Shown in pieces: positions 46,312-55,104 of a stretch of 64,000 bases of DNA (its first letter is position 1; each line of letters starts with the position of its first letter). The translations under genes and the position numbers were made by a program. This DNA comes from Cyanobium sp. NIES-981. Its GTDB lineage: Bacteria > Cyanobacteriota > Cyanobacteriia > PCC-6307 > Cyanobiaceae. The notes beneath the pieces were generated by a model, which was not told the DNA's origin, ran no database searches, and saw only the letters and a program-made list of their open reading frames with translations. The DNA lies in NCBI RefSeq assembly GCF_900088535.1, contig NZ_LT578417.1, forward strand, positions 1,488,001 through 1,552,000, given 5' to 3'.

Positions 46312-46986
46312 ATGTCCACCCTTCAGCTGCTGGAAGGTCTCGCTGGCTTCACCGCGGCCTGTCTGGCCCTGTGGTTCCTGCGCCTGAACCGCTCCGACCT
46401 CGACGCCTCCCGCGCCGGCTCCCTCGCCCCCGCCCCTGGTCCGCTCACCCGCCTGGTGCAGCGCCCGGCGACACGCACCCTGCTGCGGCGCTACGTGCTG
46501 GAGCGCGGTGCCCTCGCCGATGCCGGCCTGTTGATCCTGCGGGTGGCCGTCGGCCTGATGATGATCCACCACGGCCAGGACAAGCTCGCCAACCCCCAGG
46601 CCTTCGCCGACACCTACGTGGCGCCGCTCCATCTCCCCTTCCCCCTCGTGCTCGCCTGGGTGGCGGGTCTCTCCGAGGTGGCGGGCAGCTGGCTGCTGAT
46701 CCTGGGCCTGCTCACGCCTCTGGGGGCCCTCGCCATCGCCGGCACCATGGGTGTGGCCGCCTACCACCACATCCTCACCGCGGGCCTGAACATCTACGTG
46801 CTCGAGCTGGTGGTGCTGTACCTGGGCGGCAGCCTCGGCCTGCTGCTGCTGGGGCCGGGCCGTCTCTCCTTCGACGGTGCCATCTCCGCCGACCTGGTGC
46901 GTGATCGGGAGGACGCCAACGACCCGGCGGAGACCGTGTCCGCCTCCCTGGCTTCCGCCCCCCTGGCGCCGAGTGGAGGGATCTGA
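46312..46986 (+). CDS. DoxX-family membrane protein
   Basis: 224 residues from ATG 46312. DoxX domain with about four helices: ADAGLLILRVAVGLMMIHHG (conserved RxxxGxxxxxHG), PLVLAWVAGLSEVAGSWLLI, LTPLGALAIAGTMGVAAYH, and a final hydrophobic stretch. A first helix at the N-terminus (LLEGLAGFTAACLALWFLRL) is an addition. Family function is poorly known; some members act with quinones or thiosulfate oxidation. A clean terminator follows at 47113. Confidence 0.85.
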   Translation: MSTLQLLEGLAGFTAACLALWFLRLNRSDLDASRAGSLAPAPGPLTRLVQRPATRTLLRRYVLERGALADAGLLILRVAVGLMMIHHGQDKLANPQAFADTYVAPLHLPFPLVLAWVAGLSEVAGSWLLILGLLTPLGALAIAGTMGVAAYHHILTAGLNIYVLELVVLYLGGSLGLLLLGPGRLSFDGAISADLVRDREDANDPAETVSASLASAPLAPSGGI

Positions 46987-47256
46987 ACCCGCCCGTGGCA
47001 CCCACCGCTTGAAACCGCCCGGTGACGGGTTGCCGTACTGACAGCGCGGCCGGGCGGATCTAGCCATGGGTCAGAGGCCAGGACCGGGCAGCGCGAGTCC
47101 CGCAACAGGCCCAAGGGCGCCCGACACGGGGCGCCCTTCTTTTTGCGCAGATGGTCGCGTTGGTGGGATCGTCGGGGCAGGAGGGTCGTGATGTCCTCCT
47201 CCCCTTCAACGCCCCCTCGCCGGCCCTCCCGGCCCTTTCCCTCGCCCGCAGCAGCC
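46987..47256 (+). other. Intergenic between doxX and the PhoX-like gene
   Basis: No gene supported, though the next gene's frame is open from 47143. It contains the terminator at 47113-47141. The PhoX-like promoter should lie after it. I see no clear Pho-box-like direct repeats. Confidence 0.4.
47113..47141 (+). terminator. Rho-independent terminator after doxX
   Basis: AAGGGCGCCC, loop GACAC, GGGGCGCCCTT then CTTTTTG on the plus strand. A strong GC stem with a T-run. Confidence 0.8.
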
Positions 47257-49455
47257 ATGAACCGCCGTTCCCTGCTGGTGCTGCTGGGCCTGGGCACGGG
47301 CCGTGCCACCCGGGCGCTGGCACGGACGCGGAGGCTCCCCGGCGCGGACGTGTCCCCGGCGGACATCCCGCCCCGGGCCCTGCCCTTCCGTCCGGTGCCC
47401 ACGCCCCTGCCGCTTGCGGTCGATGGCCTCCCGGCGGCGGAGCAGCGCCGCCACTACGGCCAGGTGAGCCTGGAGGACCGCCTGGTGGTGCCCGAGGGCT
47501 ACCGGGCCGATCTGCTGGCGGTGTGGGGCGATCCCCTCGGCCGGGGCCGCTTCGGCTTCAACAACGACCACCTGGCCCTCCTGGCGCTGGCGCCGGATTC
47601 GGCCCTGCTCACGGTGAACTTCGAGTCCATCAGCGCCAGAGCCTGGGCCGAGGGTCTGGCCGAGGCCCGCGGGCTGGCGCTGCCGCTGGAGGCGCTGCAG
47701 GCTGCCCTGGGCGATCGGGGCGGCCGCGTGGATGCCACGGCCCTGGAGCGCCGTGATCCCCTGCTGGCCATGGTGCGGGCCGTGGCCGCCGCGGCCCTGG
47801 AGGATCTGGGCATCGGCGTGGCGGGTCTGCGGCGGGGATCCGAGGGCCGCTGGCAGCGGCAGGCCGGCCGTTTCGATCGCCGCATCACGGGGCTGAGCGG
47901 GCTGGAGGACCCCGCCCAGCGCCTGCGCACCAGTGGGCCGGCGGCGGTGGTGTTCCGGGCACCCCGGAGGCTCGGCTACGACGACGGCCTCGGCGAGCGG
48001 ATCATCGGCACCTTCGCCAACTGTGCCGGTGGCACCACCCCCTGGGGCACGGTGCTCAGCGCCGAGGAGAACGTCCAGAACGAGGTGTGCGAGGAGGTGT
48101 ACGCCGACGGCTCCTCCCCGCCCCCGTCCCACCTGCCCTTCCAGTGGGATGGCCGGCGCCTGCGGGGCCTGGGCAATCCCTTCGGCCTGGCCGGCAACAA
48201 GTACGGCTGGATCGTGGAGGTGGATCCGCGCCGGCCCCACCGGCCGCCGGTGAAGCACACGGCCCTGGGGCGCTTCCGCCACGAGGCGGTGGCCGTGAAG
48301 GCCGAGGCCGGCCGGCCCCTGGTGGTGTATTCCGGCTGCGACCGCCATGGCGGACACCTCTACCGCTACGTGAGCACCGGCCGGATCGAGGATCCCGAAG
48401 ACCCGGCCAACTCCGGCCTGTTCACCCGGGGGCGCCTCGAGGTGGCCCGCTTCGGCGCCGATGGCCGCGGCCGCTGGATCCCGCTGCTGCCCGGCACCCG
48501 CGTGGAGCCGCAGCGGCCCAGCCACTACGGGCGCTGGGGGCTGAACCAGCCCACGCTGGTGCCCCACCACGACCGCGGCCGCCCCGGCGCCGTCGCCCTG
48601 GCCAGTGACGCCGAGGTGAGCGCCTACCGGCAGCGGTTCGGCTCACTGGCGGCCCTCTATCCAGGCGAAGGCGAGGCCCGGCTCGGGGCGATCCTGATCG
48701 ATGCCCACGGCGCCGCCAATGCCGTGGGGGCCACCGCCACGGCCCGTCCGGAAGACACGGTGATCGATCCCACCACGGGGGATCTGCTGATCGCCTTCAC
48801 GGCCGGGGGGGGCGAGCCGGAGGAAGGGCGGGCGGATCCCGCCATCTTCTCGGGCCCGGGTGGCGAGCCCACCTGGCCCCACGGCTGGGTGATGCGCCTC
48901 ACCGATGGCAACCCGGCTAGGGGTGAGCGGAGCGGTGGGCGGGACGGGGGCCGGAGCGGGAGCTTCCGCTGGCAGATGGTGGCGGTGGGCGGCCCCCCCT
49001 GGCAGGGGGGCATGGGCTTCGCCAACCCCGACAACCTGGAGGTGGACCGCTCCGGCAACGTGTGGCTCGTGACCGATCGCTCCTCGCGGCCGGACCCGGG
49101 CGATCCCTTCGGCAACAACAGCTGCTGGGTGCTGCCGAAGGACGGCCCGGCCCGGGGAGAAGCGCTCTGCTTCGCCACCGGCCCCATGGAGTGCGAGCTC
49201 ACCGGCCCCTGCTTCGACGCAGGGCAGCACACGCTCTTCCTGGCCGTGCAGCACCCCGGTGAACTGAACGGCACCCGAGCGGCCAACGCCTCCACCATCC
49301 TGCGCACCCCCCTGGTGGACCGGGGCGGCACCTCCTTCGTGCAGGAGCGCACGGTGCCCCTGGGCTCGAACTGGCCCTCCGGCGTTCCGGGCCGGCCGCC
49401 CCGTCCTGGGATCGTGGCCATCCGCCGCGCCAGCGGCGGGCCCCTGCTGCCGTGA
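47257..49455 (+). CDS. PhoX-like / DUF839 alkaline phosphatase family protein, Tat-exported
   Basis: 732 residues from ATG 47257. It begins MNRRSLLVLLGLG, a twin-arginine signal (RRSLL). DUF839/PhoX motifs: GRGRFGFNNDHLALLALAP, GTVLSAEENVQNEVCEEV (Glu metal ligands), FRHEAVAVKAEAGRPLVVYS, CDRHGGHLYRY, and NPDNLEVDRSGNVWLVTD near the end. PhoX enzymes are Ca/Fe-dependent phosphatases of the periplasm or outside. Longer upstream frame (47143) is dominated by Arg/Ser and rejected. The next gene starts on its stop codon (GTGA). Confidence 0.88.
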   Translation: MNRRSLLVLLGLGTGRATRALARTRRLPGADVSPADIPPRALPFRPVPTPLPLAVDGLPAAEQRRHYGQVSLEDRLVVPEGYRADLLAVWGDPLGRGRFGFNNDHLALLALAPDSALLTVNFESISARAWAEGLAEARGLALPLEALQAALGDRGGRVDATALERRDPLLAMVRAVAAAALEDLGIGVAGLRRGSEGRWQRQAGRFDRRITGLSGLEDPAQRLRTSGPAAVVFRAPRRLGYDDGLGERIIGTFANCAGGTTPWGTVLSAEENVQNEVCEEVYADGSSPPPSHLPFQWDGRRLRGLGNPFGLAGNKYGWIVEVDPRRPHRPPVKHTALGRFRHEAVAVKAEAGRPLVVYSGCDRHGGHLYRYVSTGRIEDPEDPANSGLFTRGRLEVARFGADGRGRWIPLLPGTRVEPQRPSHYGRWGLNQPTLVPHHDRGRPGAVALASDAEVSAYRQRFGSLAALYPGEGEARLGAILIDAHGAANAVGATATARPEDTVIDPTTGDLLIAFTAGGGEPEEGRADPAIFSGPGGEPTWPHGWVMRLTDGNPARGERSGGRDGGRSGSFRWQMVAVGGPPWQGGMGFANPDNLEVDRSGNVWLVTDRSSRPDPGDPFGNNSCWVLPKDGPARGEALCFATGPMECELTGPCFDAGQHTLFLAVQHPGELNGTRAANASTILRTPLVDRGGTSFVQERTVPLGSNWPSGVPGRPPRPGIVAIRRASGGPLLP

Positions 49456-49793
49456 GCCCTGCTGCCGGCAGCTCCGGGCGGGCCGGCAGCAGGGCCCGCG
49501 TTCCCGCCAGCATGGGCAGGCTGCTCCCGGCCCCGATGCTCCCTCCCTGCCCCCTCTGCCCGCTCAGCGGCCCGGCCCTGGTGGCCAGGATCGCCGGGCT
49601 GCAGGCCACCGTGCTGCTGCTGCTCACCCTGCTGATCAAATCCCGGATCCAGATCAAGACCGCCTCGGCCATCGGGCTGGTCCTGCTGGCCCTGCAGACC
49701 CTGGTGTTCCTGGCCGTGGGCGGCGCCCTGGGCCTGGCGGCCACGGGCGCCGCCGCCGTGATGCTCCAGCGCCGCCAGGCCCAGGCCGCGTGA
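49452..49793 (+). CDS. Small membrane hypothetical protein
   Basis: Up to 113 residues from GTG 49452, which overlaps the previous stop (GTGA). The first 38 residues are low-complexity, and starts at 49512 or 49536 are also possible. The remainder has two hydrophobic helices (GLQATVLLLLTLLIKSRI; AIGLVLLALQTLVFLAVGGA) with a short basic C-terminus. Family unknown. It ends in a GTGA overlap with the PPOX-class gene, so the three genes are probably co-transcribed. Confidence 0.5.
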   Translation: MSPAAGSSGRAGSRARVPASMGRLLPAPMLPPCPLCPLSGPALVARIAGLQATVLLLLTLLIKSRIQIKTASAIGLVLLALQTLVFLAVGGALGLAATGAAAVMLQRRQAQAA

Positions 49794-50353
49794 GCGACCT
49801 GCCCCCCTGGCGCCCCCTGCTGAAGGGGGCACGCCAGCGGGAAGGCCGCTCGCCCGCGGCCCGCTGGCTGCAGCTGGCCACGGTGGCCGCTGACGGCACC
49901 CCGCGGCTGCGCACCCTGGTGTTCCGGGGCTGGGCCGATGGCGCCAGCCTCGATCTGCTCACCGACGGGCGCAGTGCCAAGGCAGCCGAGCTCCGCCACC
50001 AGCCCGGGGTGGAGCTCTGCTGGCTGCTGAGCCGGGCCCGCTGCCAGTTCCGCCTGCGCGGCCGGCTTCTCGCCTTGCCTCCCGACCTGGAGATGGGCGA
50101 GCGGCAACGGCACTGGCGGGGCCTGAGCCCGGGCGGCCGGGCGCTCTGGGGCTGGCCCGCCCCGGGAGCCCCCCTGGAGGCTGGGGCGCCCTTCCCGGCA
50201 GACCTGGCCGACGACGTCCCCATGCCGGAGCACTTCCAGCTGCTGCGGATCGGGATCGGGCAGGTGGAGCTGCTGGAGCTGGTGGGCCACCCCCATCGCC
50301 GCCGCCGCTGGCGTCGCGAGGAGGGATGGCGGGAGGAGATCCTCAACCCCTGA
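49790..50353 (+). CDS. Pyridoxamine-5'-phosphate-oxidase-class FMN-binding protein
   Basis: 187 residues. ARWLQLATVAADGTPRLRTL, VFRGWADGASLDLLTDGRS, AKAAELRHQPGVELCWLL and RCQFRLRGRLLAL are the split-barrel FMN-binding pattern of the PPOX superfamily (Alr4036-like branch in cyanobacteria). The C-terminus has GHPHRRRRWRREEGW. A role as a flavin reductase or haem/flavin-binding protein is more likely than vitamin B6 synthesis. Starts at GTG 49790 on the previous stop. Confidence 0.8.
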   Translation: MSDLPPWRPLLKGARQREGRSPAARWLQLATVAADGTPRLRTLVFRGWADGASLDLLTDGRSAKAAELRHQPGVELCWLLSRARCQFRLRGRLLALPPDLEMGERQRHWRGLSPGGRALWGWPAPGAPLEAGAPFPADLADDVPMPEHFQLLRIGIGQVELLELVGHPHRRRRWRREEGWREEILNP

Positions 50354-50430
50354 GCCGGCCGTCCGCACCGCCCAGCCCACGCCCACTGCCCAGCCCACGC
50401 CCGTGCCCCCCGATCGCCCCCTGTGCGCAG

Positions 50431-50553
50431 AATGGGCGGGAGACGGTTTCCGGGGCCACCGCCGGAAGGCAAGGAGGAAAGCCCGGTGCAACTCCGGCAC
50501 TGTCCCGCAGCTGTGAGGGAGCCCGGCTCCCGAGTCAGAACGCTCGCCGTTTT
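50431..50553 (+). promoter_or_regulatory. Cobalamin (B12) riboswitch
   Basis: The leader holds the core elements: GGTTTC/GCCACC at 50445-50460, then AACTCCGGCACTGTCCCGCA (the B12 box, around 50491-50510), GCTGTGAGGG, and GAGTCAGAACGC toward 50545. It lies about 40 bases upstream of hupE. Ligand binding normally shuts off expression by termination or ribosome-site masking. The B12 box is what identifies it. Confidence 0.92.
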
Positions 50554-50593
50554 CCCCATTCCTTTCTGCCCGGCGCGGACACCGGGAGAATCC

Positions 50594-51202
50594 ATGCCCC
50601 AGTTCCCGAGCACCCGTTCCCTGGCCGTGCTGGTGGCCCTCGCCACCGGTACGGCCCTGCTGGCGGGCCAGCCTGCCCAGGCCCACAGCATCGCCAGCGG
50701 CGGGCTGGCGGCCGGCTTCCTGCACCCCCTGGCCGGCACCGACCATCTGCTGCTCCTGATCGCCGTGGGCGCCGCAGCCTCCTGGCTCTCCTCCCAGCTG
50801 CTGCTCTGGGGGCTGGCCGGGGCCCTGGCCGGCGGGCTTTTCGGCGCCCTGGGCGGCGGCCTGCCCGCCGCCGAGCTGCTGGCGGCCCTGGCGGTGCCCG
50901 CGGTGGCCGCCCTGGTGCTGCAGAGCCCCAGGGCCAGCCAGGCGCCGGCCCTGGGGCTCTGCGGGGGCCTGATCGCCACGGCCGTGGCGGTCCATGCCAT
51001 GCTCCACGGCCAGGAAGCACCCGCGGGCGTCGCCTCCGCCCTGTGGTGGGCCGGATCCGGCGCCGCATCCCTGCTGGTGAGCGGCGGCAGCTACCTGCTG
51101 CTGCGCCGCCTGCCCACCCGCTGGACGGCGGCGGTGGCGCTGCTGCTGGCCCTGTTCGGCGGCGTGATGGCCCTGGCTCCGCTCCGCGCTCTGGTGCTCT
51201 GA
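50594..51202 (+). CDS. hupE: HupE/UreJ-family metal permease under B12 riboswitch control
   Basis: 202 residues from ATG 50594. Signal peptide (LAVLVALATGTALLAGQPAQA) then the HupE motif SGGLAAGFLHPLAGTDHLLL (HPxxGxDH) and VAVHAMLHGQEAPAG (HGxE), with six or so helices. HupE/UreJ proteins are nickel or cobalt permeases. Because the leader is a cobalamin riboswitch, cobalt for B12 synthesis is the likely substrate, although nickel uptake for the hydrogenase cannot be excluded. Followed by a stop-codon-starting repeat and tRNA-Gly. Confidence 0.92.
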   Translation: MPQFPSTRSLAVLVALATGTALLAGQPAQAHSIASGGLAAGFLHPLAGTDHLLLLIAVGAAASWLSSQLLLWGLAGALAGGLFGALGGGLPAAELLAALAVPAVAALVLQSPRASQAPALGLCGGLIATAVAVHAMLHGQEAPAGVASALWWAGSGAASLLVSGGSYLLLRRLPTRWTAAVALLLALFGGVMALAPLRALVL

Positions 51203-51257
51203 AGCCCGGTGCACTGAAGCCCGGTGCTCTGTAGTCGCTCCCTGAGAAGTGGCTCTC
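51200..51257 (+). repeat. Degenerate ~15-nt repeats starting at the hupE stop
   Basis: Units start with TGA or TGT at 51200, 51215, 51230 and 51243 (15, 15, 13, 15 nt), with the first two nearly identical (TGAAGCCCGGTG core). The first TGA is the hupE stop codon; the next TGA at 51215 is in frame with it. Confidence 0.65.
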
Positions 51258-51276
51258 TGAGAGCTTTGCTCCGTGA

Positions 51277-51347
<71 letters not shown>

Positions 51348-51452
51348 ATCAGTACACACGTACTGGCGTGAGTCCTCGGGCTCGGCGGCTGGGGGCTCCG
51401 CGGCCTGAGGGCTCGGCCATTATGGCCTGCGTCCGGAACGCTCCCCACGCCC

Positions 51453-52859
51453 TTGGCGACCACCGCCCGCGAAGCGCCTCCGGCATCGGCGCCCCTCACA
51501 GATGCCGCCGACCTGCGCGGCGGCCCACGCCAGCGACTGCTCTGGGCCTACGGCCTGGGGGACGTCGGCACCGGCATGGGGGCCTCCCTGATCGGCTTCT
51601 ACCTGCTGCGGTTCTATGTGGCGGCCGGCCTGCCCCCCTGGCTGGCCGGGCTGGCCTACGGGCTGGGGCGCCTCTGGGACGCCATCAACGACCCGATCGT
51701 GGGCTGGCTGAGCGACAAGACCAGCAGCCCCTGGGGGCCGCGGCTGCCCTGGATCCTCTGGAGCGCCGCCCCGCTCGGGGTGGCGATGGCGGCCATGTGG
51801 TGGCTGCCCCCGTGGCAGAGCCTGTGGACCAAGTTCACCATCTTCTTGCTGGTCTCGGTGGTGGCCAACAGCCTCTACACCTGCGTCAACCTGCCGTACA
51901 CGGCTCTGGCGGCGGAGCTCAGCACCGATGTCTCCCTGCGCACCCGGCTCAACACGGCCCGCTTCACCGGATCGATCCTGGCCACCGTGACGGCGGCCCT
52001 GCTGGCGGGCGTGCTGGTGCGCGACCTCAGTGATGCCAGCAGCTACCTGCCCGTGGGGCTGGTGGCCGGGCTGATCATCACCGCCTCCGCCCTCCTGTGC
52101 GGCTGGGGGCTGATCCCCGCCGCCCGCCAGTGCCAGCGCCCGGAACGGTCCACCGGCACCACCCGGCGGCTGTTGCGCCGGGTGGTGCGGAACGGCCGCT
52201 TCGGCATGGTGCTGGGCCTCTATCTCCTGCTCTGGTGCTCCCTGCAGCTGATGCAGGCGGTGTCCCTGTTCTTTCTGCCGGTGGTCATGGAGGTGCCCGA
52301 AAGCATCAGCAAGCTGATCCTGCTGCCGTTTCTGGTCAGTTCGCTGGGCGGCCTCTGGCTCTGGACCGCGGTGTCCCACCGCCGCGGCCGGCTGGCGGCC
52401 CTGCGCTGGGGCGGCGGTCTGTGGATCGCTGCCTGCCTCAGCGTGATGCTGCTCCAGCCCCTGGACAGCTCGATGGAGGCCTTCGCCTGGCCCGGCAATG
52501 CCATCAGGCTGCTGCTGCTGCTGGGCACGATCGTGATCGCCGGCATCGGCGCCTCCACGGCCTACCTGATCCCCTGGTCGCTGCTGCCGGATGCCATCGA
52601 TGCCGACCCGGAAAAACCGGCCGGGCAGTACAGCGCCTGGATGGTGCTGGCCCAGAAGGTGTGCATCAGCCTGGTGATCACCCTGCTCGGTGTGCTGCTC
52701 ACCGCCAGCGGCTACGACGAAGCCCTCCCCAACGCTGGACAGCCCGCCAGCGCCCTGGTGACGATCCGGCTGTGCATGGGGCTGATCCCGGCGGTGCTGG
52801 TGGTGCTCGGGCTGGTGGTGATGCGCCACTGGCCCCGCCGTCTGCCCCGGGCCGCATGA
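51453..52859 (+). CDS. MFS/GPH-family sugar-type transporter
   Basis: 468 residues, about 12 membrane helices. Signature LLWAYGLGDVGTGMGASLIG near residue 30, ARLWDAINDPIVGWLSDKTS-type GPH motif (here RLWDAINDPIVGWLSDKTSS) near 75, and LIPWSLLPDAIDADPEKPAG near 360. GPH (glycoside-pentoside-hexuronide) carriers are cation-coupled. Substrate unknown. Start TTG 51453 is used because no ATG precedes the first helix. It overlaps the next gene's ATG (ATGA). Confidence 0.85.
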   Translation: MATTAREAPPASAPLTDAADLRGGPRQRLLWAYGLGDVGTGMGASLIGFYLLRFYVAAGLPPWLAGLAYGLGRLWDAINDPIVGWLSDKTSSPWGPRLPWILWSAAPLGVAMAAMWWLPPWQSLWTKFTIFLLVSVVANSLYTCVNLPYTALAAELSTDVSLRTRLNTARFTGSILATVTAALLAGVLVRDLSDASSYLPVGLVAGLIITASALLCGWGLIPAARQCQRPERSTGTTRRLLRRVVRNGRFGMVLGLYLLLWCSLQLMQAVSLFFLPVVMEVPESISKLILLPFLVSSLGGLWLWTAVSHRRGRLAALRWGGGLWIAACLSVMLLQPLDSSMEAFAWPGNAIRLLLLLGTIVIAGIGASTAYLIPWSLLPDAIDADPEKPAGQYSAWMVLAQKVCISLVITLLGVLLTASGYDEALPNAGQPASALVTIRLCMGLIPAVLVVLGLVVMRHWPRRLPRAA

Positions 52860-53632
52860 GTCGCTCCTTCCTGCTGCTCCGCCCCCTGCGGCTGCCCCGC
52901 TGGCTGCGGCGGCTGGGGGTGAGCTGCATGATCGGCGGCCAGGCGGTGAGCGCCATCGCCCGCGGCCGCATCGGCTTCAACGACCTGATGCAGGAGCTGC
53001 TGGAGGCTGGCCCCGGCAGTTTCCTGATCGTGGTGATCACGGCCCTGGCGGCCGGCACCGTGTTCAACATCCAGGTGGTGGCCGAGCTCTCCAAGCAGGG
53101 CGCCAACGCCGCGGTGGGGGGCCTCCTCGCCCTGGGCCTCTCGCGGGAGATCGCCCCCCTACTCACCGCCACCCTGCTCACCGGCAAGGTGGCCACCGCC
53201 TACGCCGCCCAGCTCGGCACGATGAAGGTGACGGAGCAGATCGACGCGATCACGATGCTGCGCACCGATCCTGTGCAGTACCTCGTGGTGCCGCGGGTGC
53301 TGGCGATGGTGGTGATGGCGCCTGTGCAGTGCCTGCTGTTCTTCGGGGTGGGGATCTGGTCAGGCCAGCTGAGCAGCTCCCTGCTGTACAACATCCCCCC
53401 CAGCGTGTTCTGGACCTCGGTGCGCACCTGGATGCAGCCGGATGATCTGCCCCTGATGCTGGTGAAGGCCCTGGTGTTCGGCCTGCAGATCGCCGTGATC
53501 GCCTGCGGCTGGGGCCTCACCACCCGGGGCGGCCCCAAGGAGGTGGGCACCAGCACCACCGGCGCCGTGGTGATGATCCTCGTCACCGTGGCGCTGATGG
53601 ACGCCCTGCTCACCAAGCTGCTGTTCGGTTGA
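52856..53632 (+). CDS. MlaE/YrbE-family ABC transporter permease
   Basis: 258 residues. FLIVVITALAAGTVFNIQVV, LALGLSREIAPLLTATLLTG, VTEQIDAITMLRTDPVQYLV, VPRVLAMVVMAPVQCLLFF, GWGLTTRGGPKEVGTSTTGA are the MlaE pattern (EQIDAL/M...VPR). In cyanobacteria these permeases work with a periplasmic MCE protein and an ATPase in lipid traffic to the envelope or thylakoid, as TGD1 in chloroplasts. The ATPase and MCE genes are not in view. ATGA overlap with the MFS gene upstream and TTGA with the DUF3119 frame downstream. Confidence 0.9.
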   Translation: MSRSFLLLRPLRLPRWLRRLGVSCMIGGQAVSAIARGRIGFNDLMQELLEAGPGSFLIVVITALAAGTVFNIQVVAELSKQGANAAVGGLLALGLSREIAPLLTATLLTGKVATAYAAQLGTMKVTEQIDAITMLRTDPVQYLVVPRVLAMVVMAPVQCLLFFGVGIWSGQLSSSLLYNIPPSVFWTSVRTWMQPDDLPLMLVKALVFGLQIAVIACGWGLTTRGGPKEVGTSTTGAVVMILVTVALMDALLTKLLFG

Positions 53633-53655
53633 CCCTCCCACCGCTGCCCGCCGCC

Positions 53656-54090
53656 ATGACCCCGCCTCCCACTCCGTCCCCTGCCCCAGCCTCCGGCAGC
53701 TCCCCCGGCACCCTGCCGGCCCACTACGGCGTGGCGCTCGCCGTGGTGGCGCTCGGCCTGGCCTGCCTGGCATTGGTGCCCGTCTGGAGCGGAGCCCTCT
53801 GGCTCTGCCTGGTGGTGAGCCTGCTGGGGCTGTTCCTGGTGATCCAGACCGCCCTGCTGCGGCTGGAATTCCAGGACGAGGCCCTGGTGGTGTGGCGGCA
53901 GTCCACCCTGCTCCGCCGGTTCCCCTACAGCGCCTGGAAGAGCTGGAGACTGTTCTGGCCCGGACTGCCGGTGGTGTTCTATTTCCGCGAAGAGCAGAGC
54001 CCCCACCTGCTGCCGCTGTTGTTTGATGCCAAGGCCCTGCGCCAGCAACTCGACCGTCATCTGAGCCACCTGCCTGCCCCCGATGCCTGA
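53656..54090 (+). CDS. DUF3119 family protein
   Basis: 144 residues from ATG 53656. TTG 53629, which overlaps the permease stop, would add nine residues. Two membrane helices (YGVALAVVALGLACLALVP; LWLCLVVSLLGLFLVIQTA) precede a PH-like beta segment (LRLEFQDEALVVWRQSTLLR; RFPYSAWKSWRLFWPGLPVV). DUF3119 is confined to cyanobacteria and plastids; function unknown. It overlaps the DUF3086 gene by 8 bases and follows an MlaE-type permease, suggesting one transcription unit. Confidence 0.85.
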   Translation: MTPPPTPSPAPASGSSPGTLPAHYGVALAVVALGLACLALVPVWSGALWLCLVVSLLGLFLVIQTALLRLEFQDEALVVWRQSTLLRRFPYSAWKSWRLFWPGLPVVFYFREEQSPHLLPLLFDAKALRQQLDRHLSHLPAPDA

Positions 54091-55048
54091 CGAGCCCACA
54101 CCCCAGCCGGCCCCCTCTCCCGACACCGGCGTGCCTGGCGGCGACCCGGCCGGCACTCCCCCACGCCCCCCTGGCGAGGAGCCGCCAACCAGCTGGCAGC
54201 AGCTGGCCCTCACGGAGCTGCGCCAGCAGAGAACCGAACTGGAGGAGGAGATCAGGCAGCTGGAGGCCCGCCGGGATCAGATCAACCGCGAGATCAGCAG
54301 CAGCTTCGCCGGCCAGGCCGATGCCGTGGCGCGGCGCCTCAAGGGCTTCCAGGACTACCTGGTGGGTGCCCTTCAGGACCTGGCGGTGGCGGCCGAGCAG
54401 GTGGATCTGGTGCCCCAGCAGGTGCTCGTGGCCCCCTCGGCCCTGGATGTGGCGGCCCCGCCGGCGGGCGATGCCCCAGCCCCGCCCCAGCCGGTGGCCG
54501 CCGCCGGGCTGTTCAGCGCCGATGAGGCCCTGATCCGGGAGCGGCTGGCGGCCTTCCAGGGCCAGCCCGACTTCTACGCCGATCCCTGGAAGCTGCGCCG
54601 CAGCCTGGAGGCGGCCGCCGCCGCGAGCCTGGACAGCTGGTTTCTCGAGCAGGGTGGCCGCGGGGCCCAGCCCAGCAGCGGCAGCCGCAGCCGCAACGCC
54701 CTCCTCACCGCAGCCGCGGTGGCGATCCTCGGGGAGCTCTACGGCGACCGCTTCCAGACCCTGGTGCTGGCCAGCCAACCGGAGCGCCTCGGCGAGTGGC
54801 GCCGCATCCTGCAGGACAGTCTCGGGCTGGAGCGGGAAGACTTCGGCCCCACCAGTGGCATCGTGCTCTTCGAGCGGCCCGATGCCCTGATCGAGCGGGC
54901 CGACCGGCTGGAGGAACGGGGCGAGCTTCCCTTCATCGTGGTGGACGCCGCCGAACAGGTGGTGGACATCCCGATCCTCCAGTTCCCCCTCTGGCTGGCC
55001 TTCGCGCCGGGGCCGGGGGAACTGATCGACGACGAAGAGCTCTACTGA
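54083..55048 (+). CDS. DUF3086 family protein
   Basis: 321 residues. Pro-rich start, coiled coil at about 45-75 (LRQQRTELEEEIRQLEARRD), then a globular C-terminus: FQGQPDFYADPWKLRRSLEA, LTAAAVAILGELYGDRFQTL, LGEWRRILQDSLGLEREDFG, FIVVDAAEQVVDIPILQFP. DUF3086 is a cyanobacterial family without assigned function. Its stop codon begins a 14-nt tandem array. Located immediately upstream of plsY. Confidence 0.88.
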   Translation: MPDEPTPQPAPSPDTGVPGGDPAGTPPRPPGEEPPTSWQQLALTELRQQRTELEEEIRQLEARRDQINREISSSFAGQADAVARRLKGFQDYLVGALQDLAVAAEQVDLVPQQVLVAPSALDVAAPPAGDAPAPPQPVAAAGLFSADEALIRERLAAFQGQPDFYADPWKLRRSLEAAAAASLDSWFLEQGGRGAQPSSGSRSRNALLTAAAVAILGELYGDRFQTLVLASQPERLGEWRRILQDSLGLEREDFGPTSGIVLFERPDALIERADRLEERGELPFIVVDAAEQVVDIPILQFPLWLAFAPGPGELIDDEELY

Positions 55049-55101
55049 TCCGCTTCTCCTGATCCGCTTCTCCTGATCCGCTTCTCCTGATCCACCCTCT
55101 C
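55046..55101 (+). repeat. 14-nt tandem array starting at the DUF3086 stop codon
   Basis: Three identical 14-nt units (TGATCCGCTTCTCC) begin at 55046, 55060 and 55074, and a fourth diverged unit begins at 55088. The first TGA is the DUF3086 stop. The array fills the whole gap to plsY. Confidence 0.9.
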
Positions 55102-55104
55102 GCC

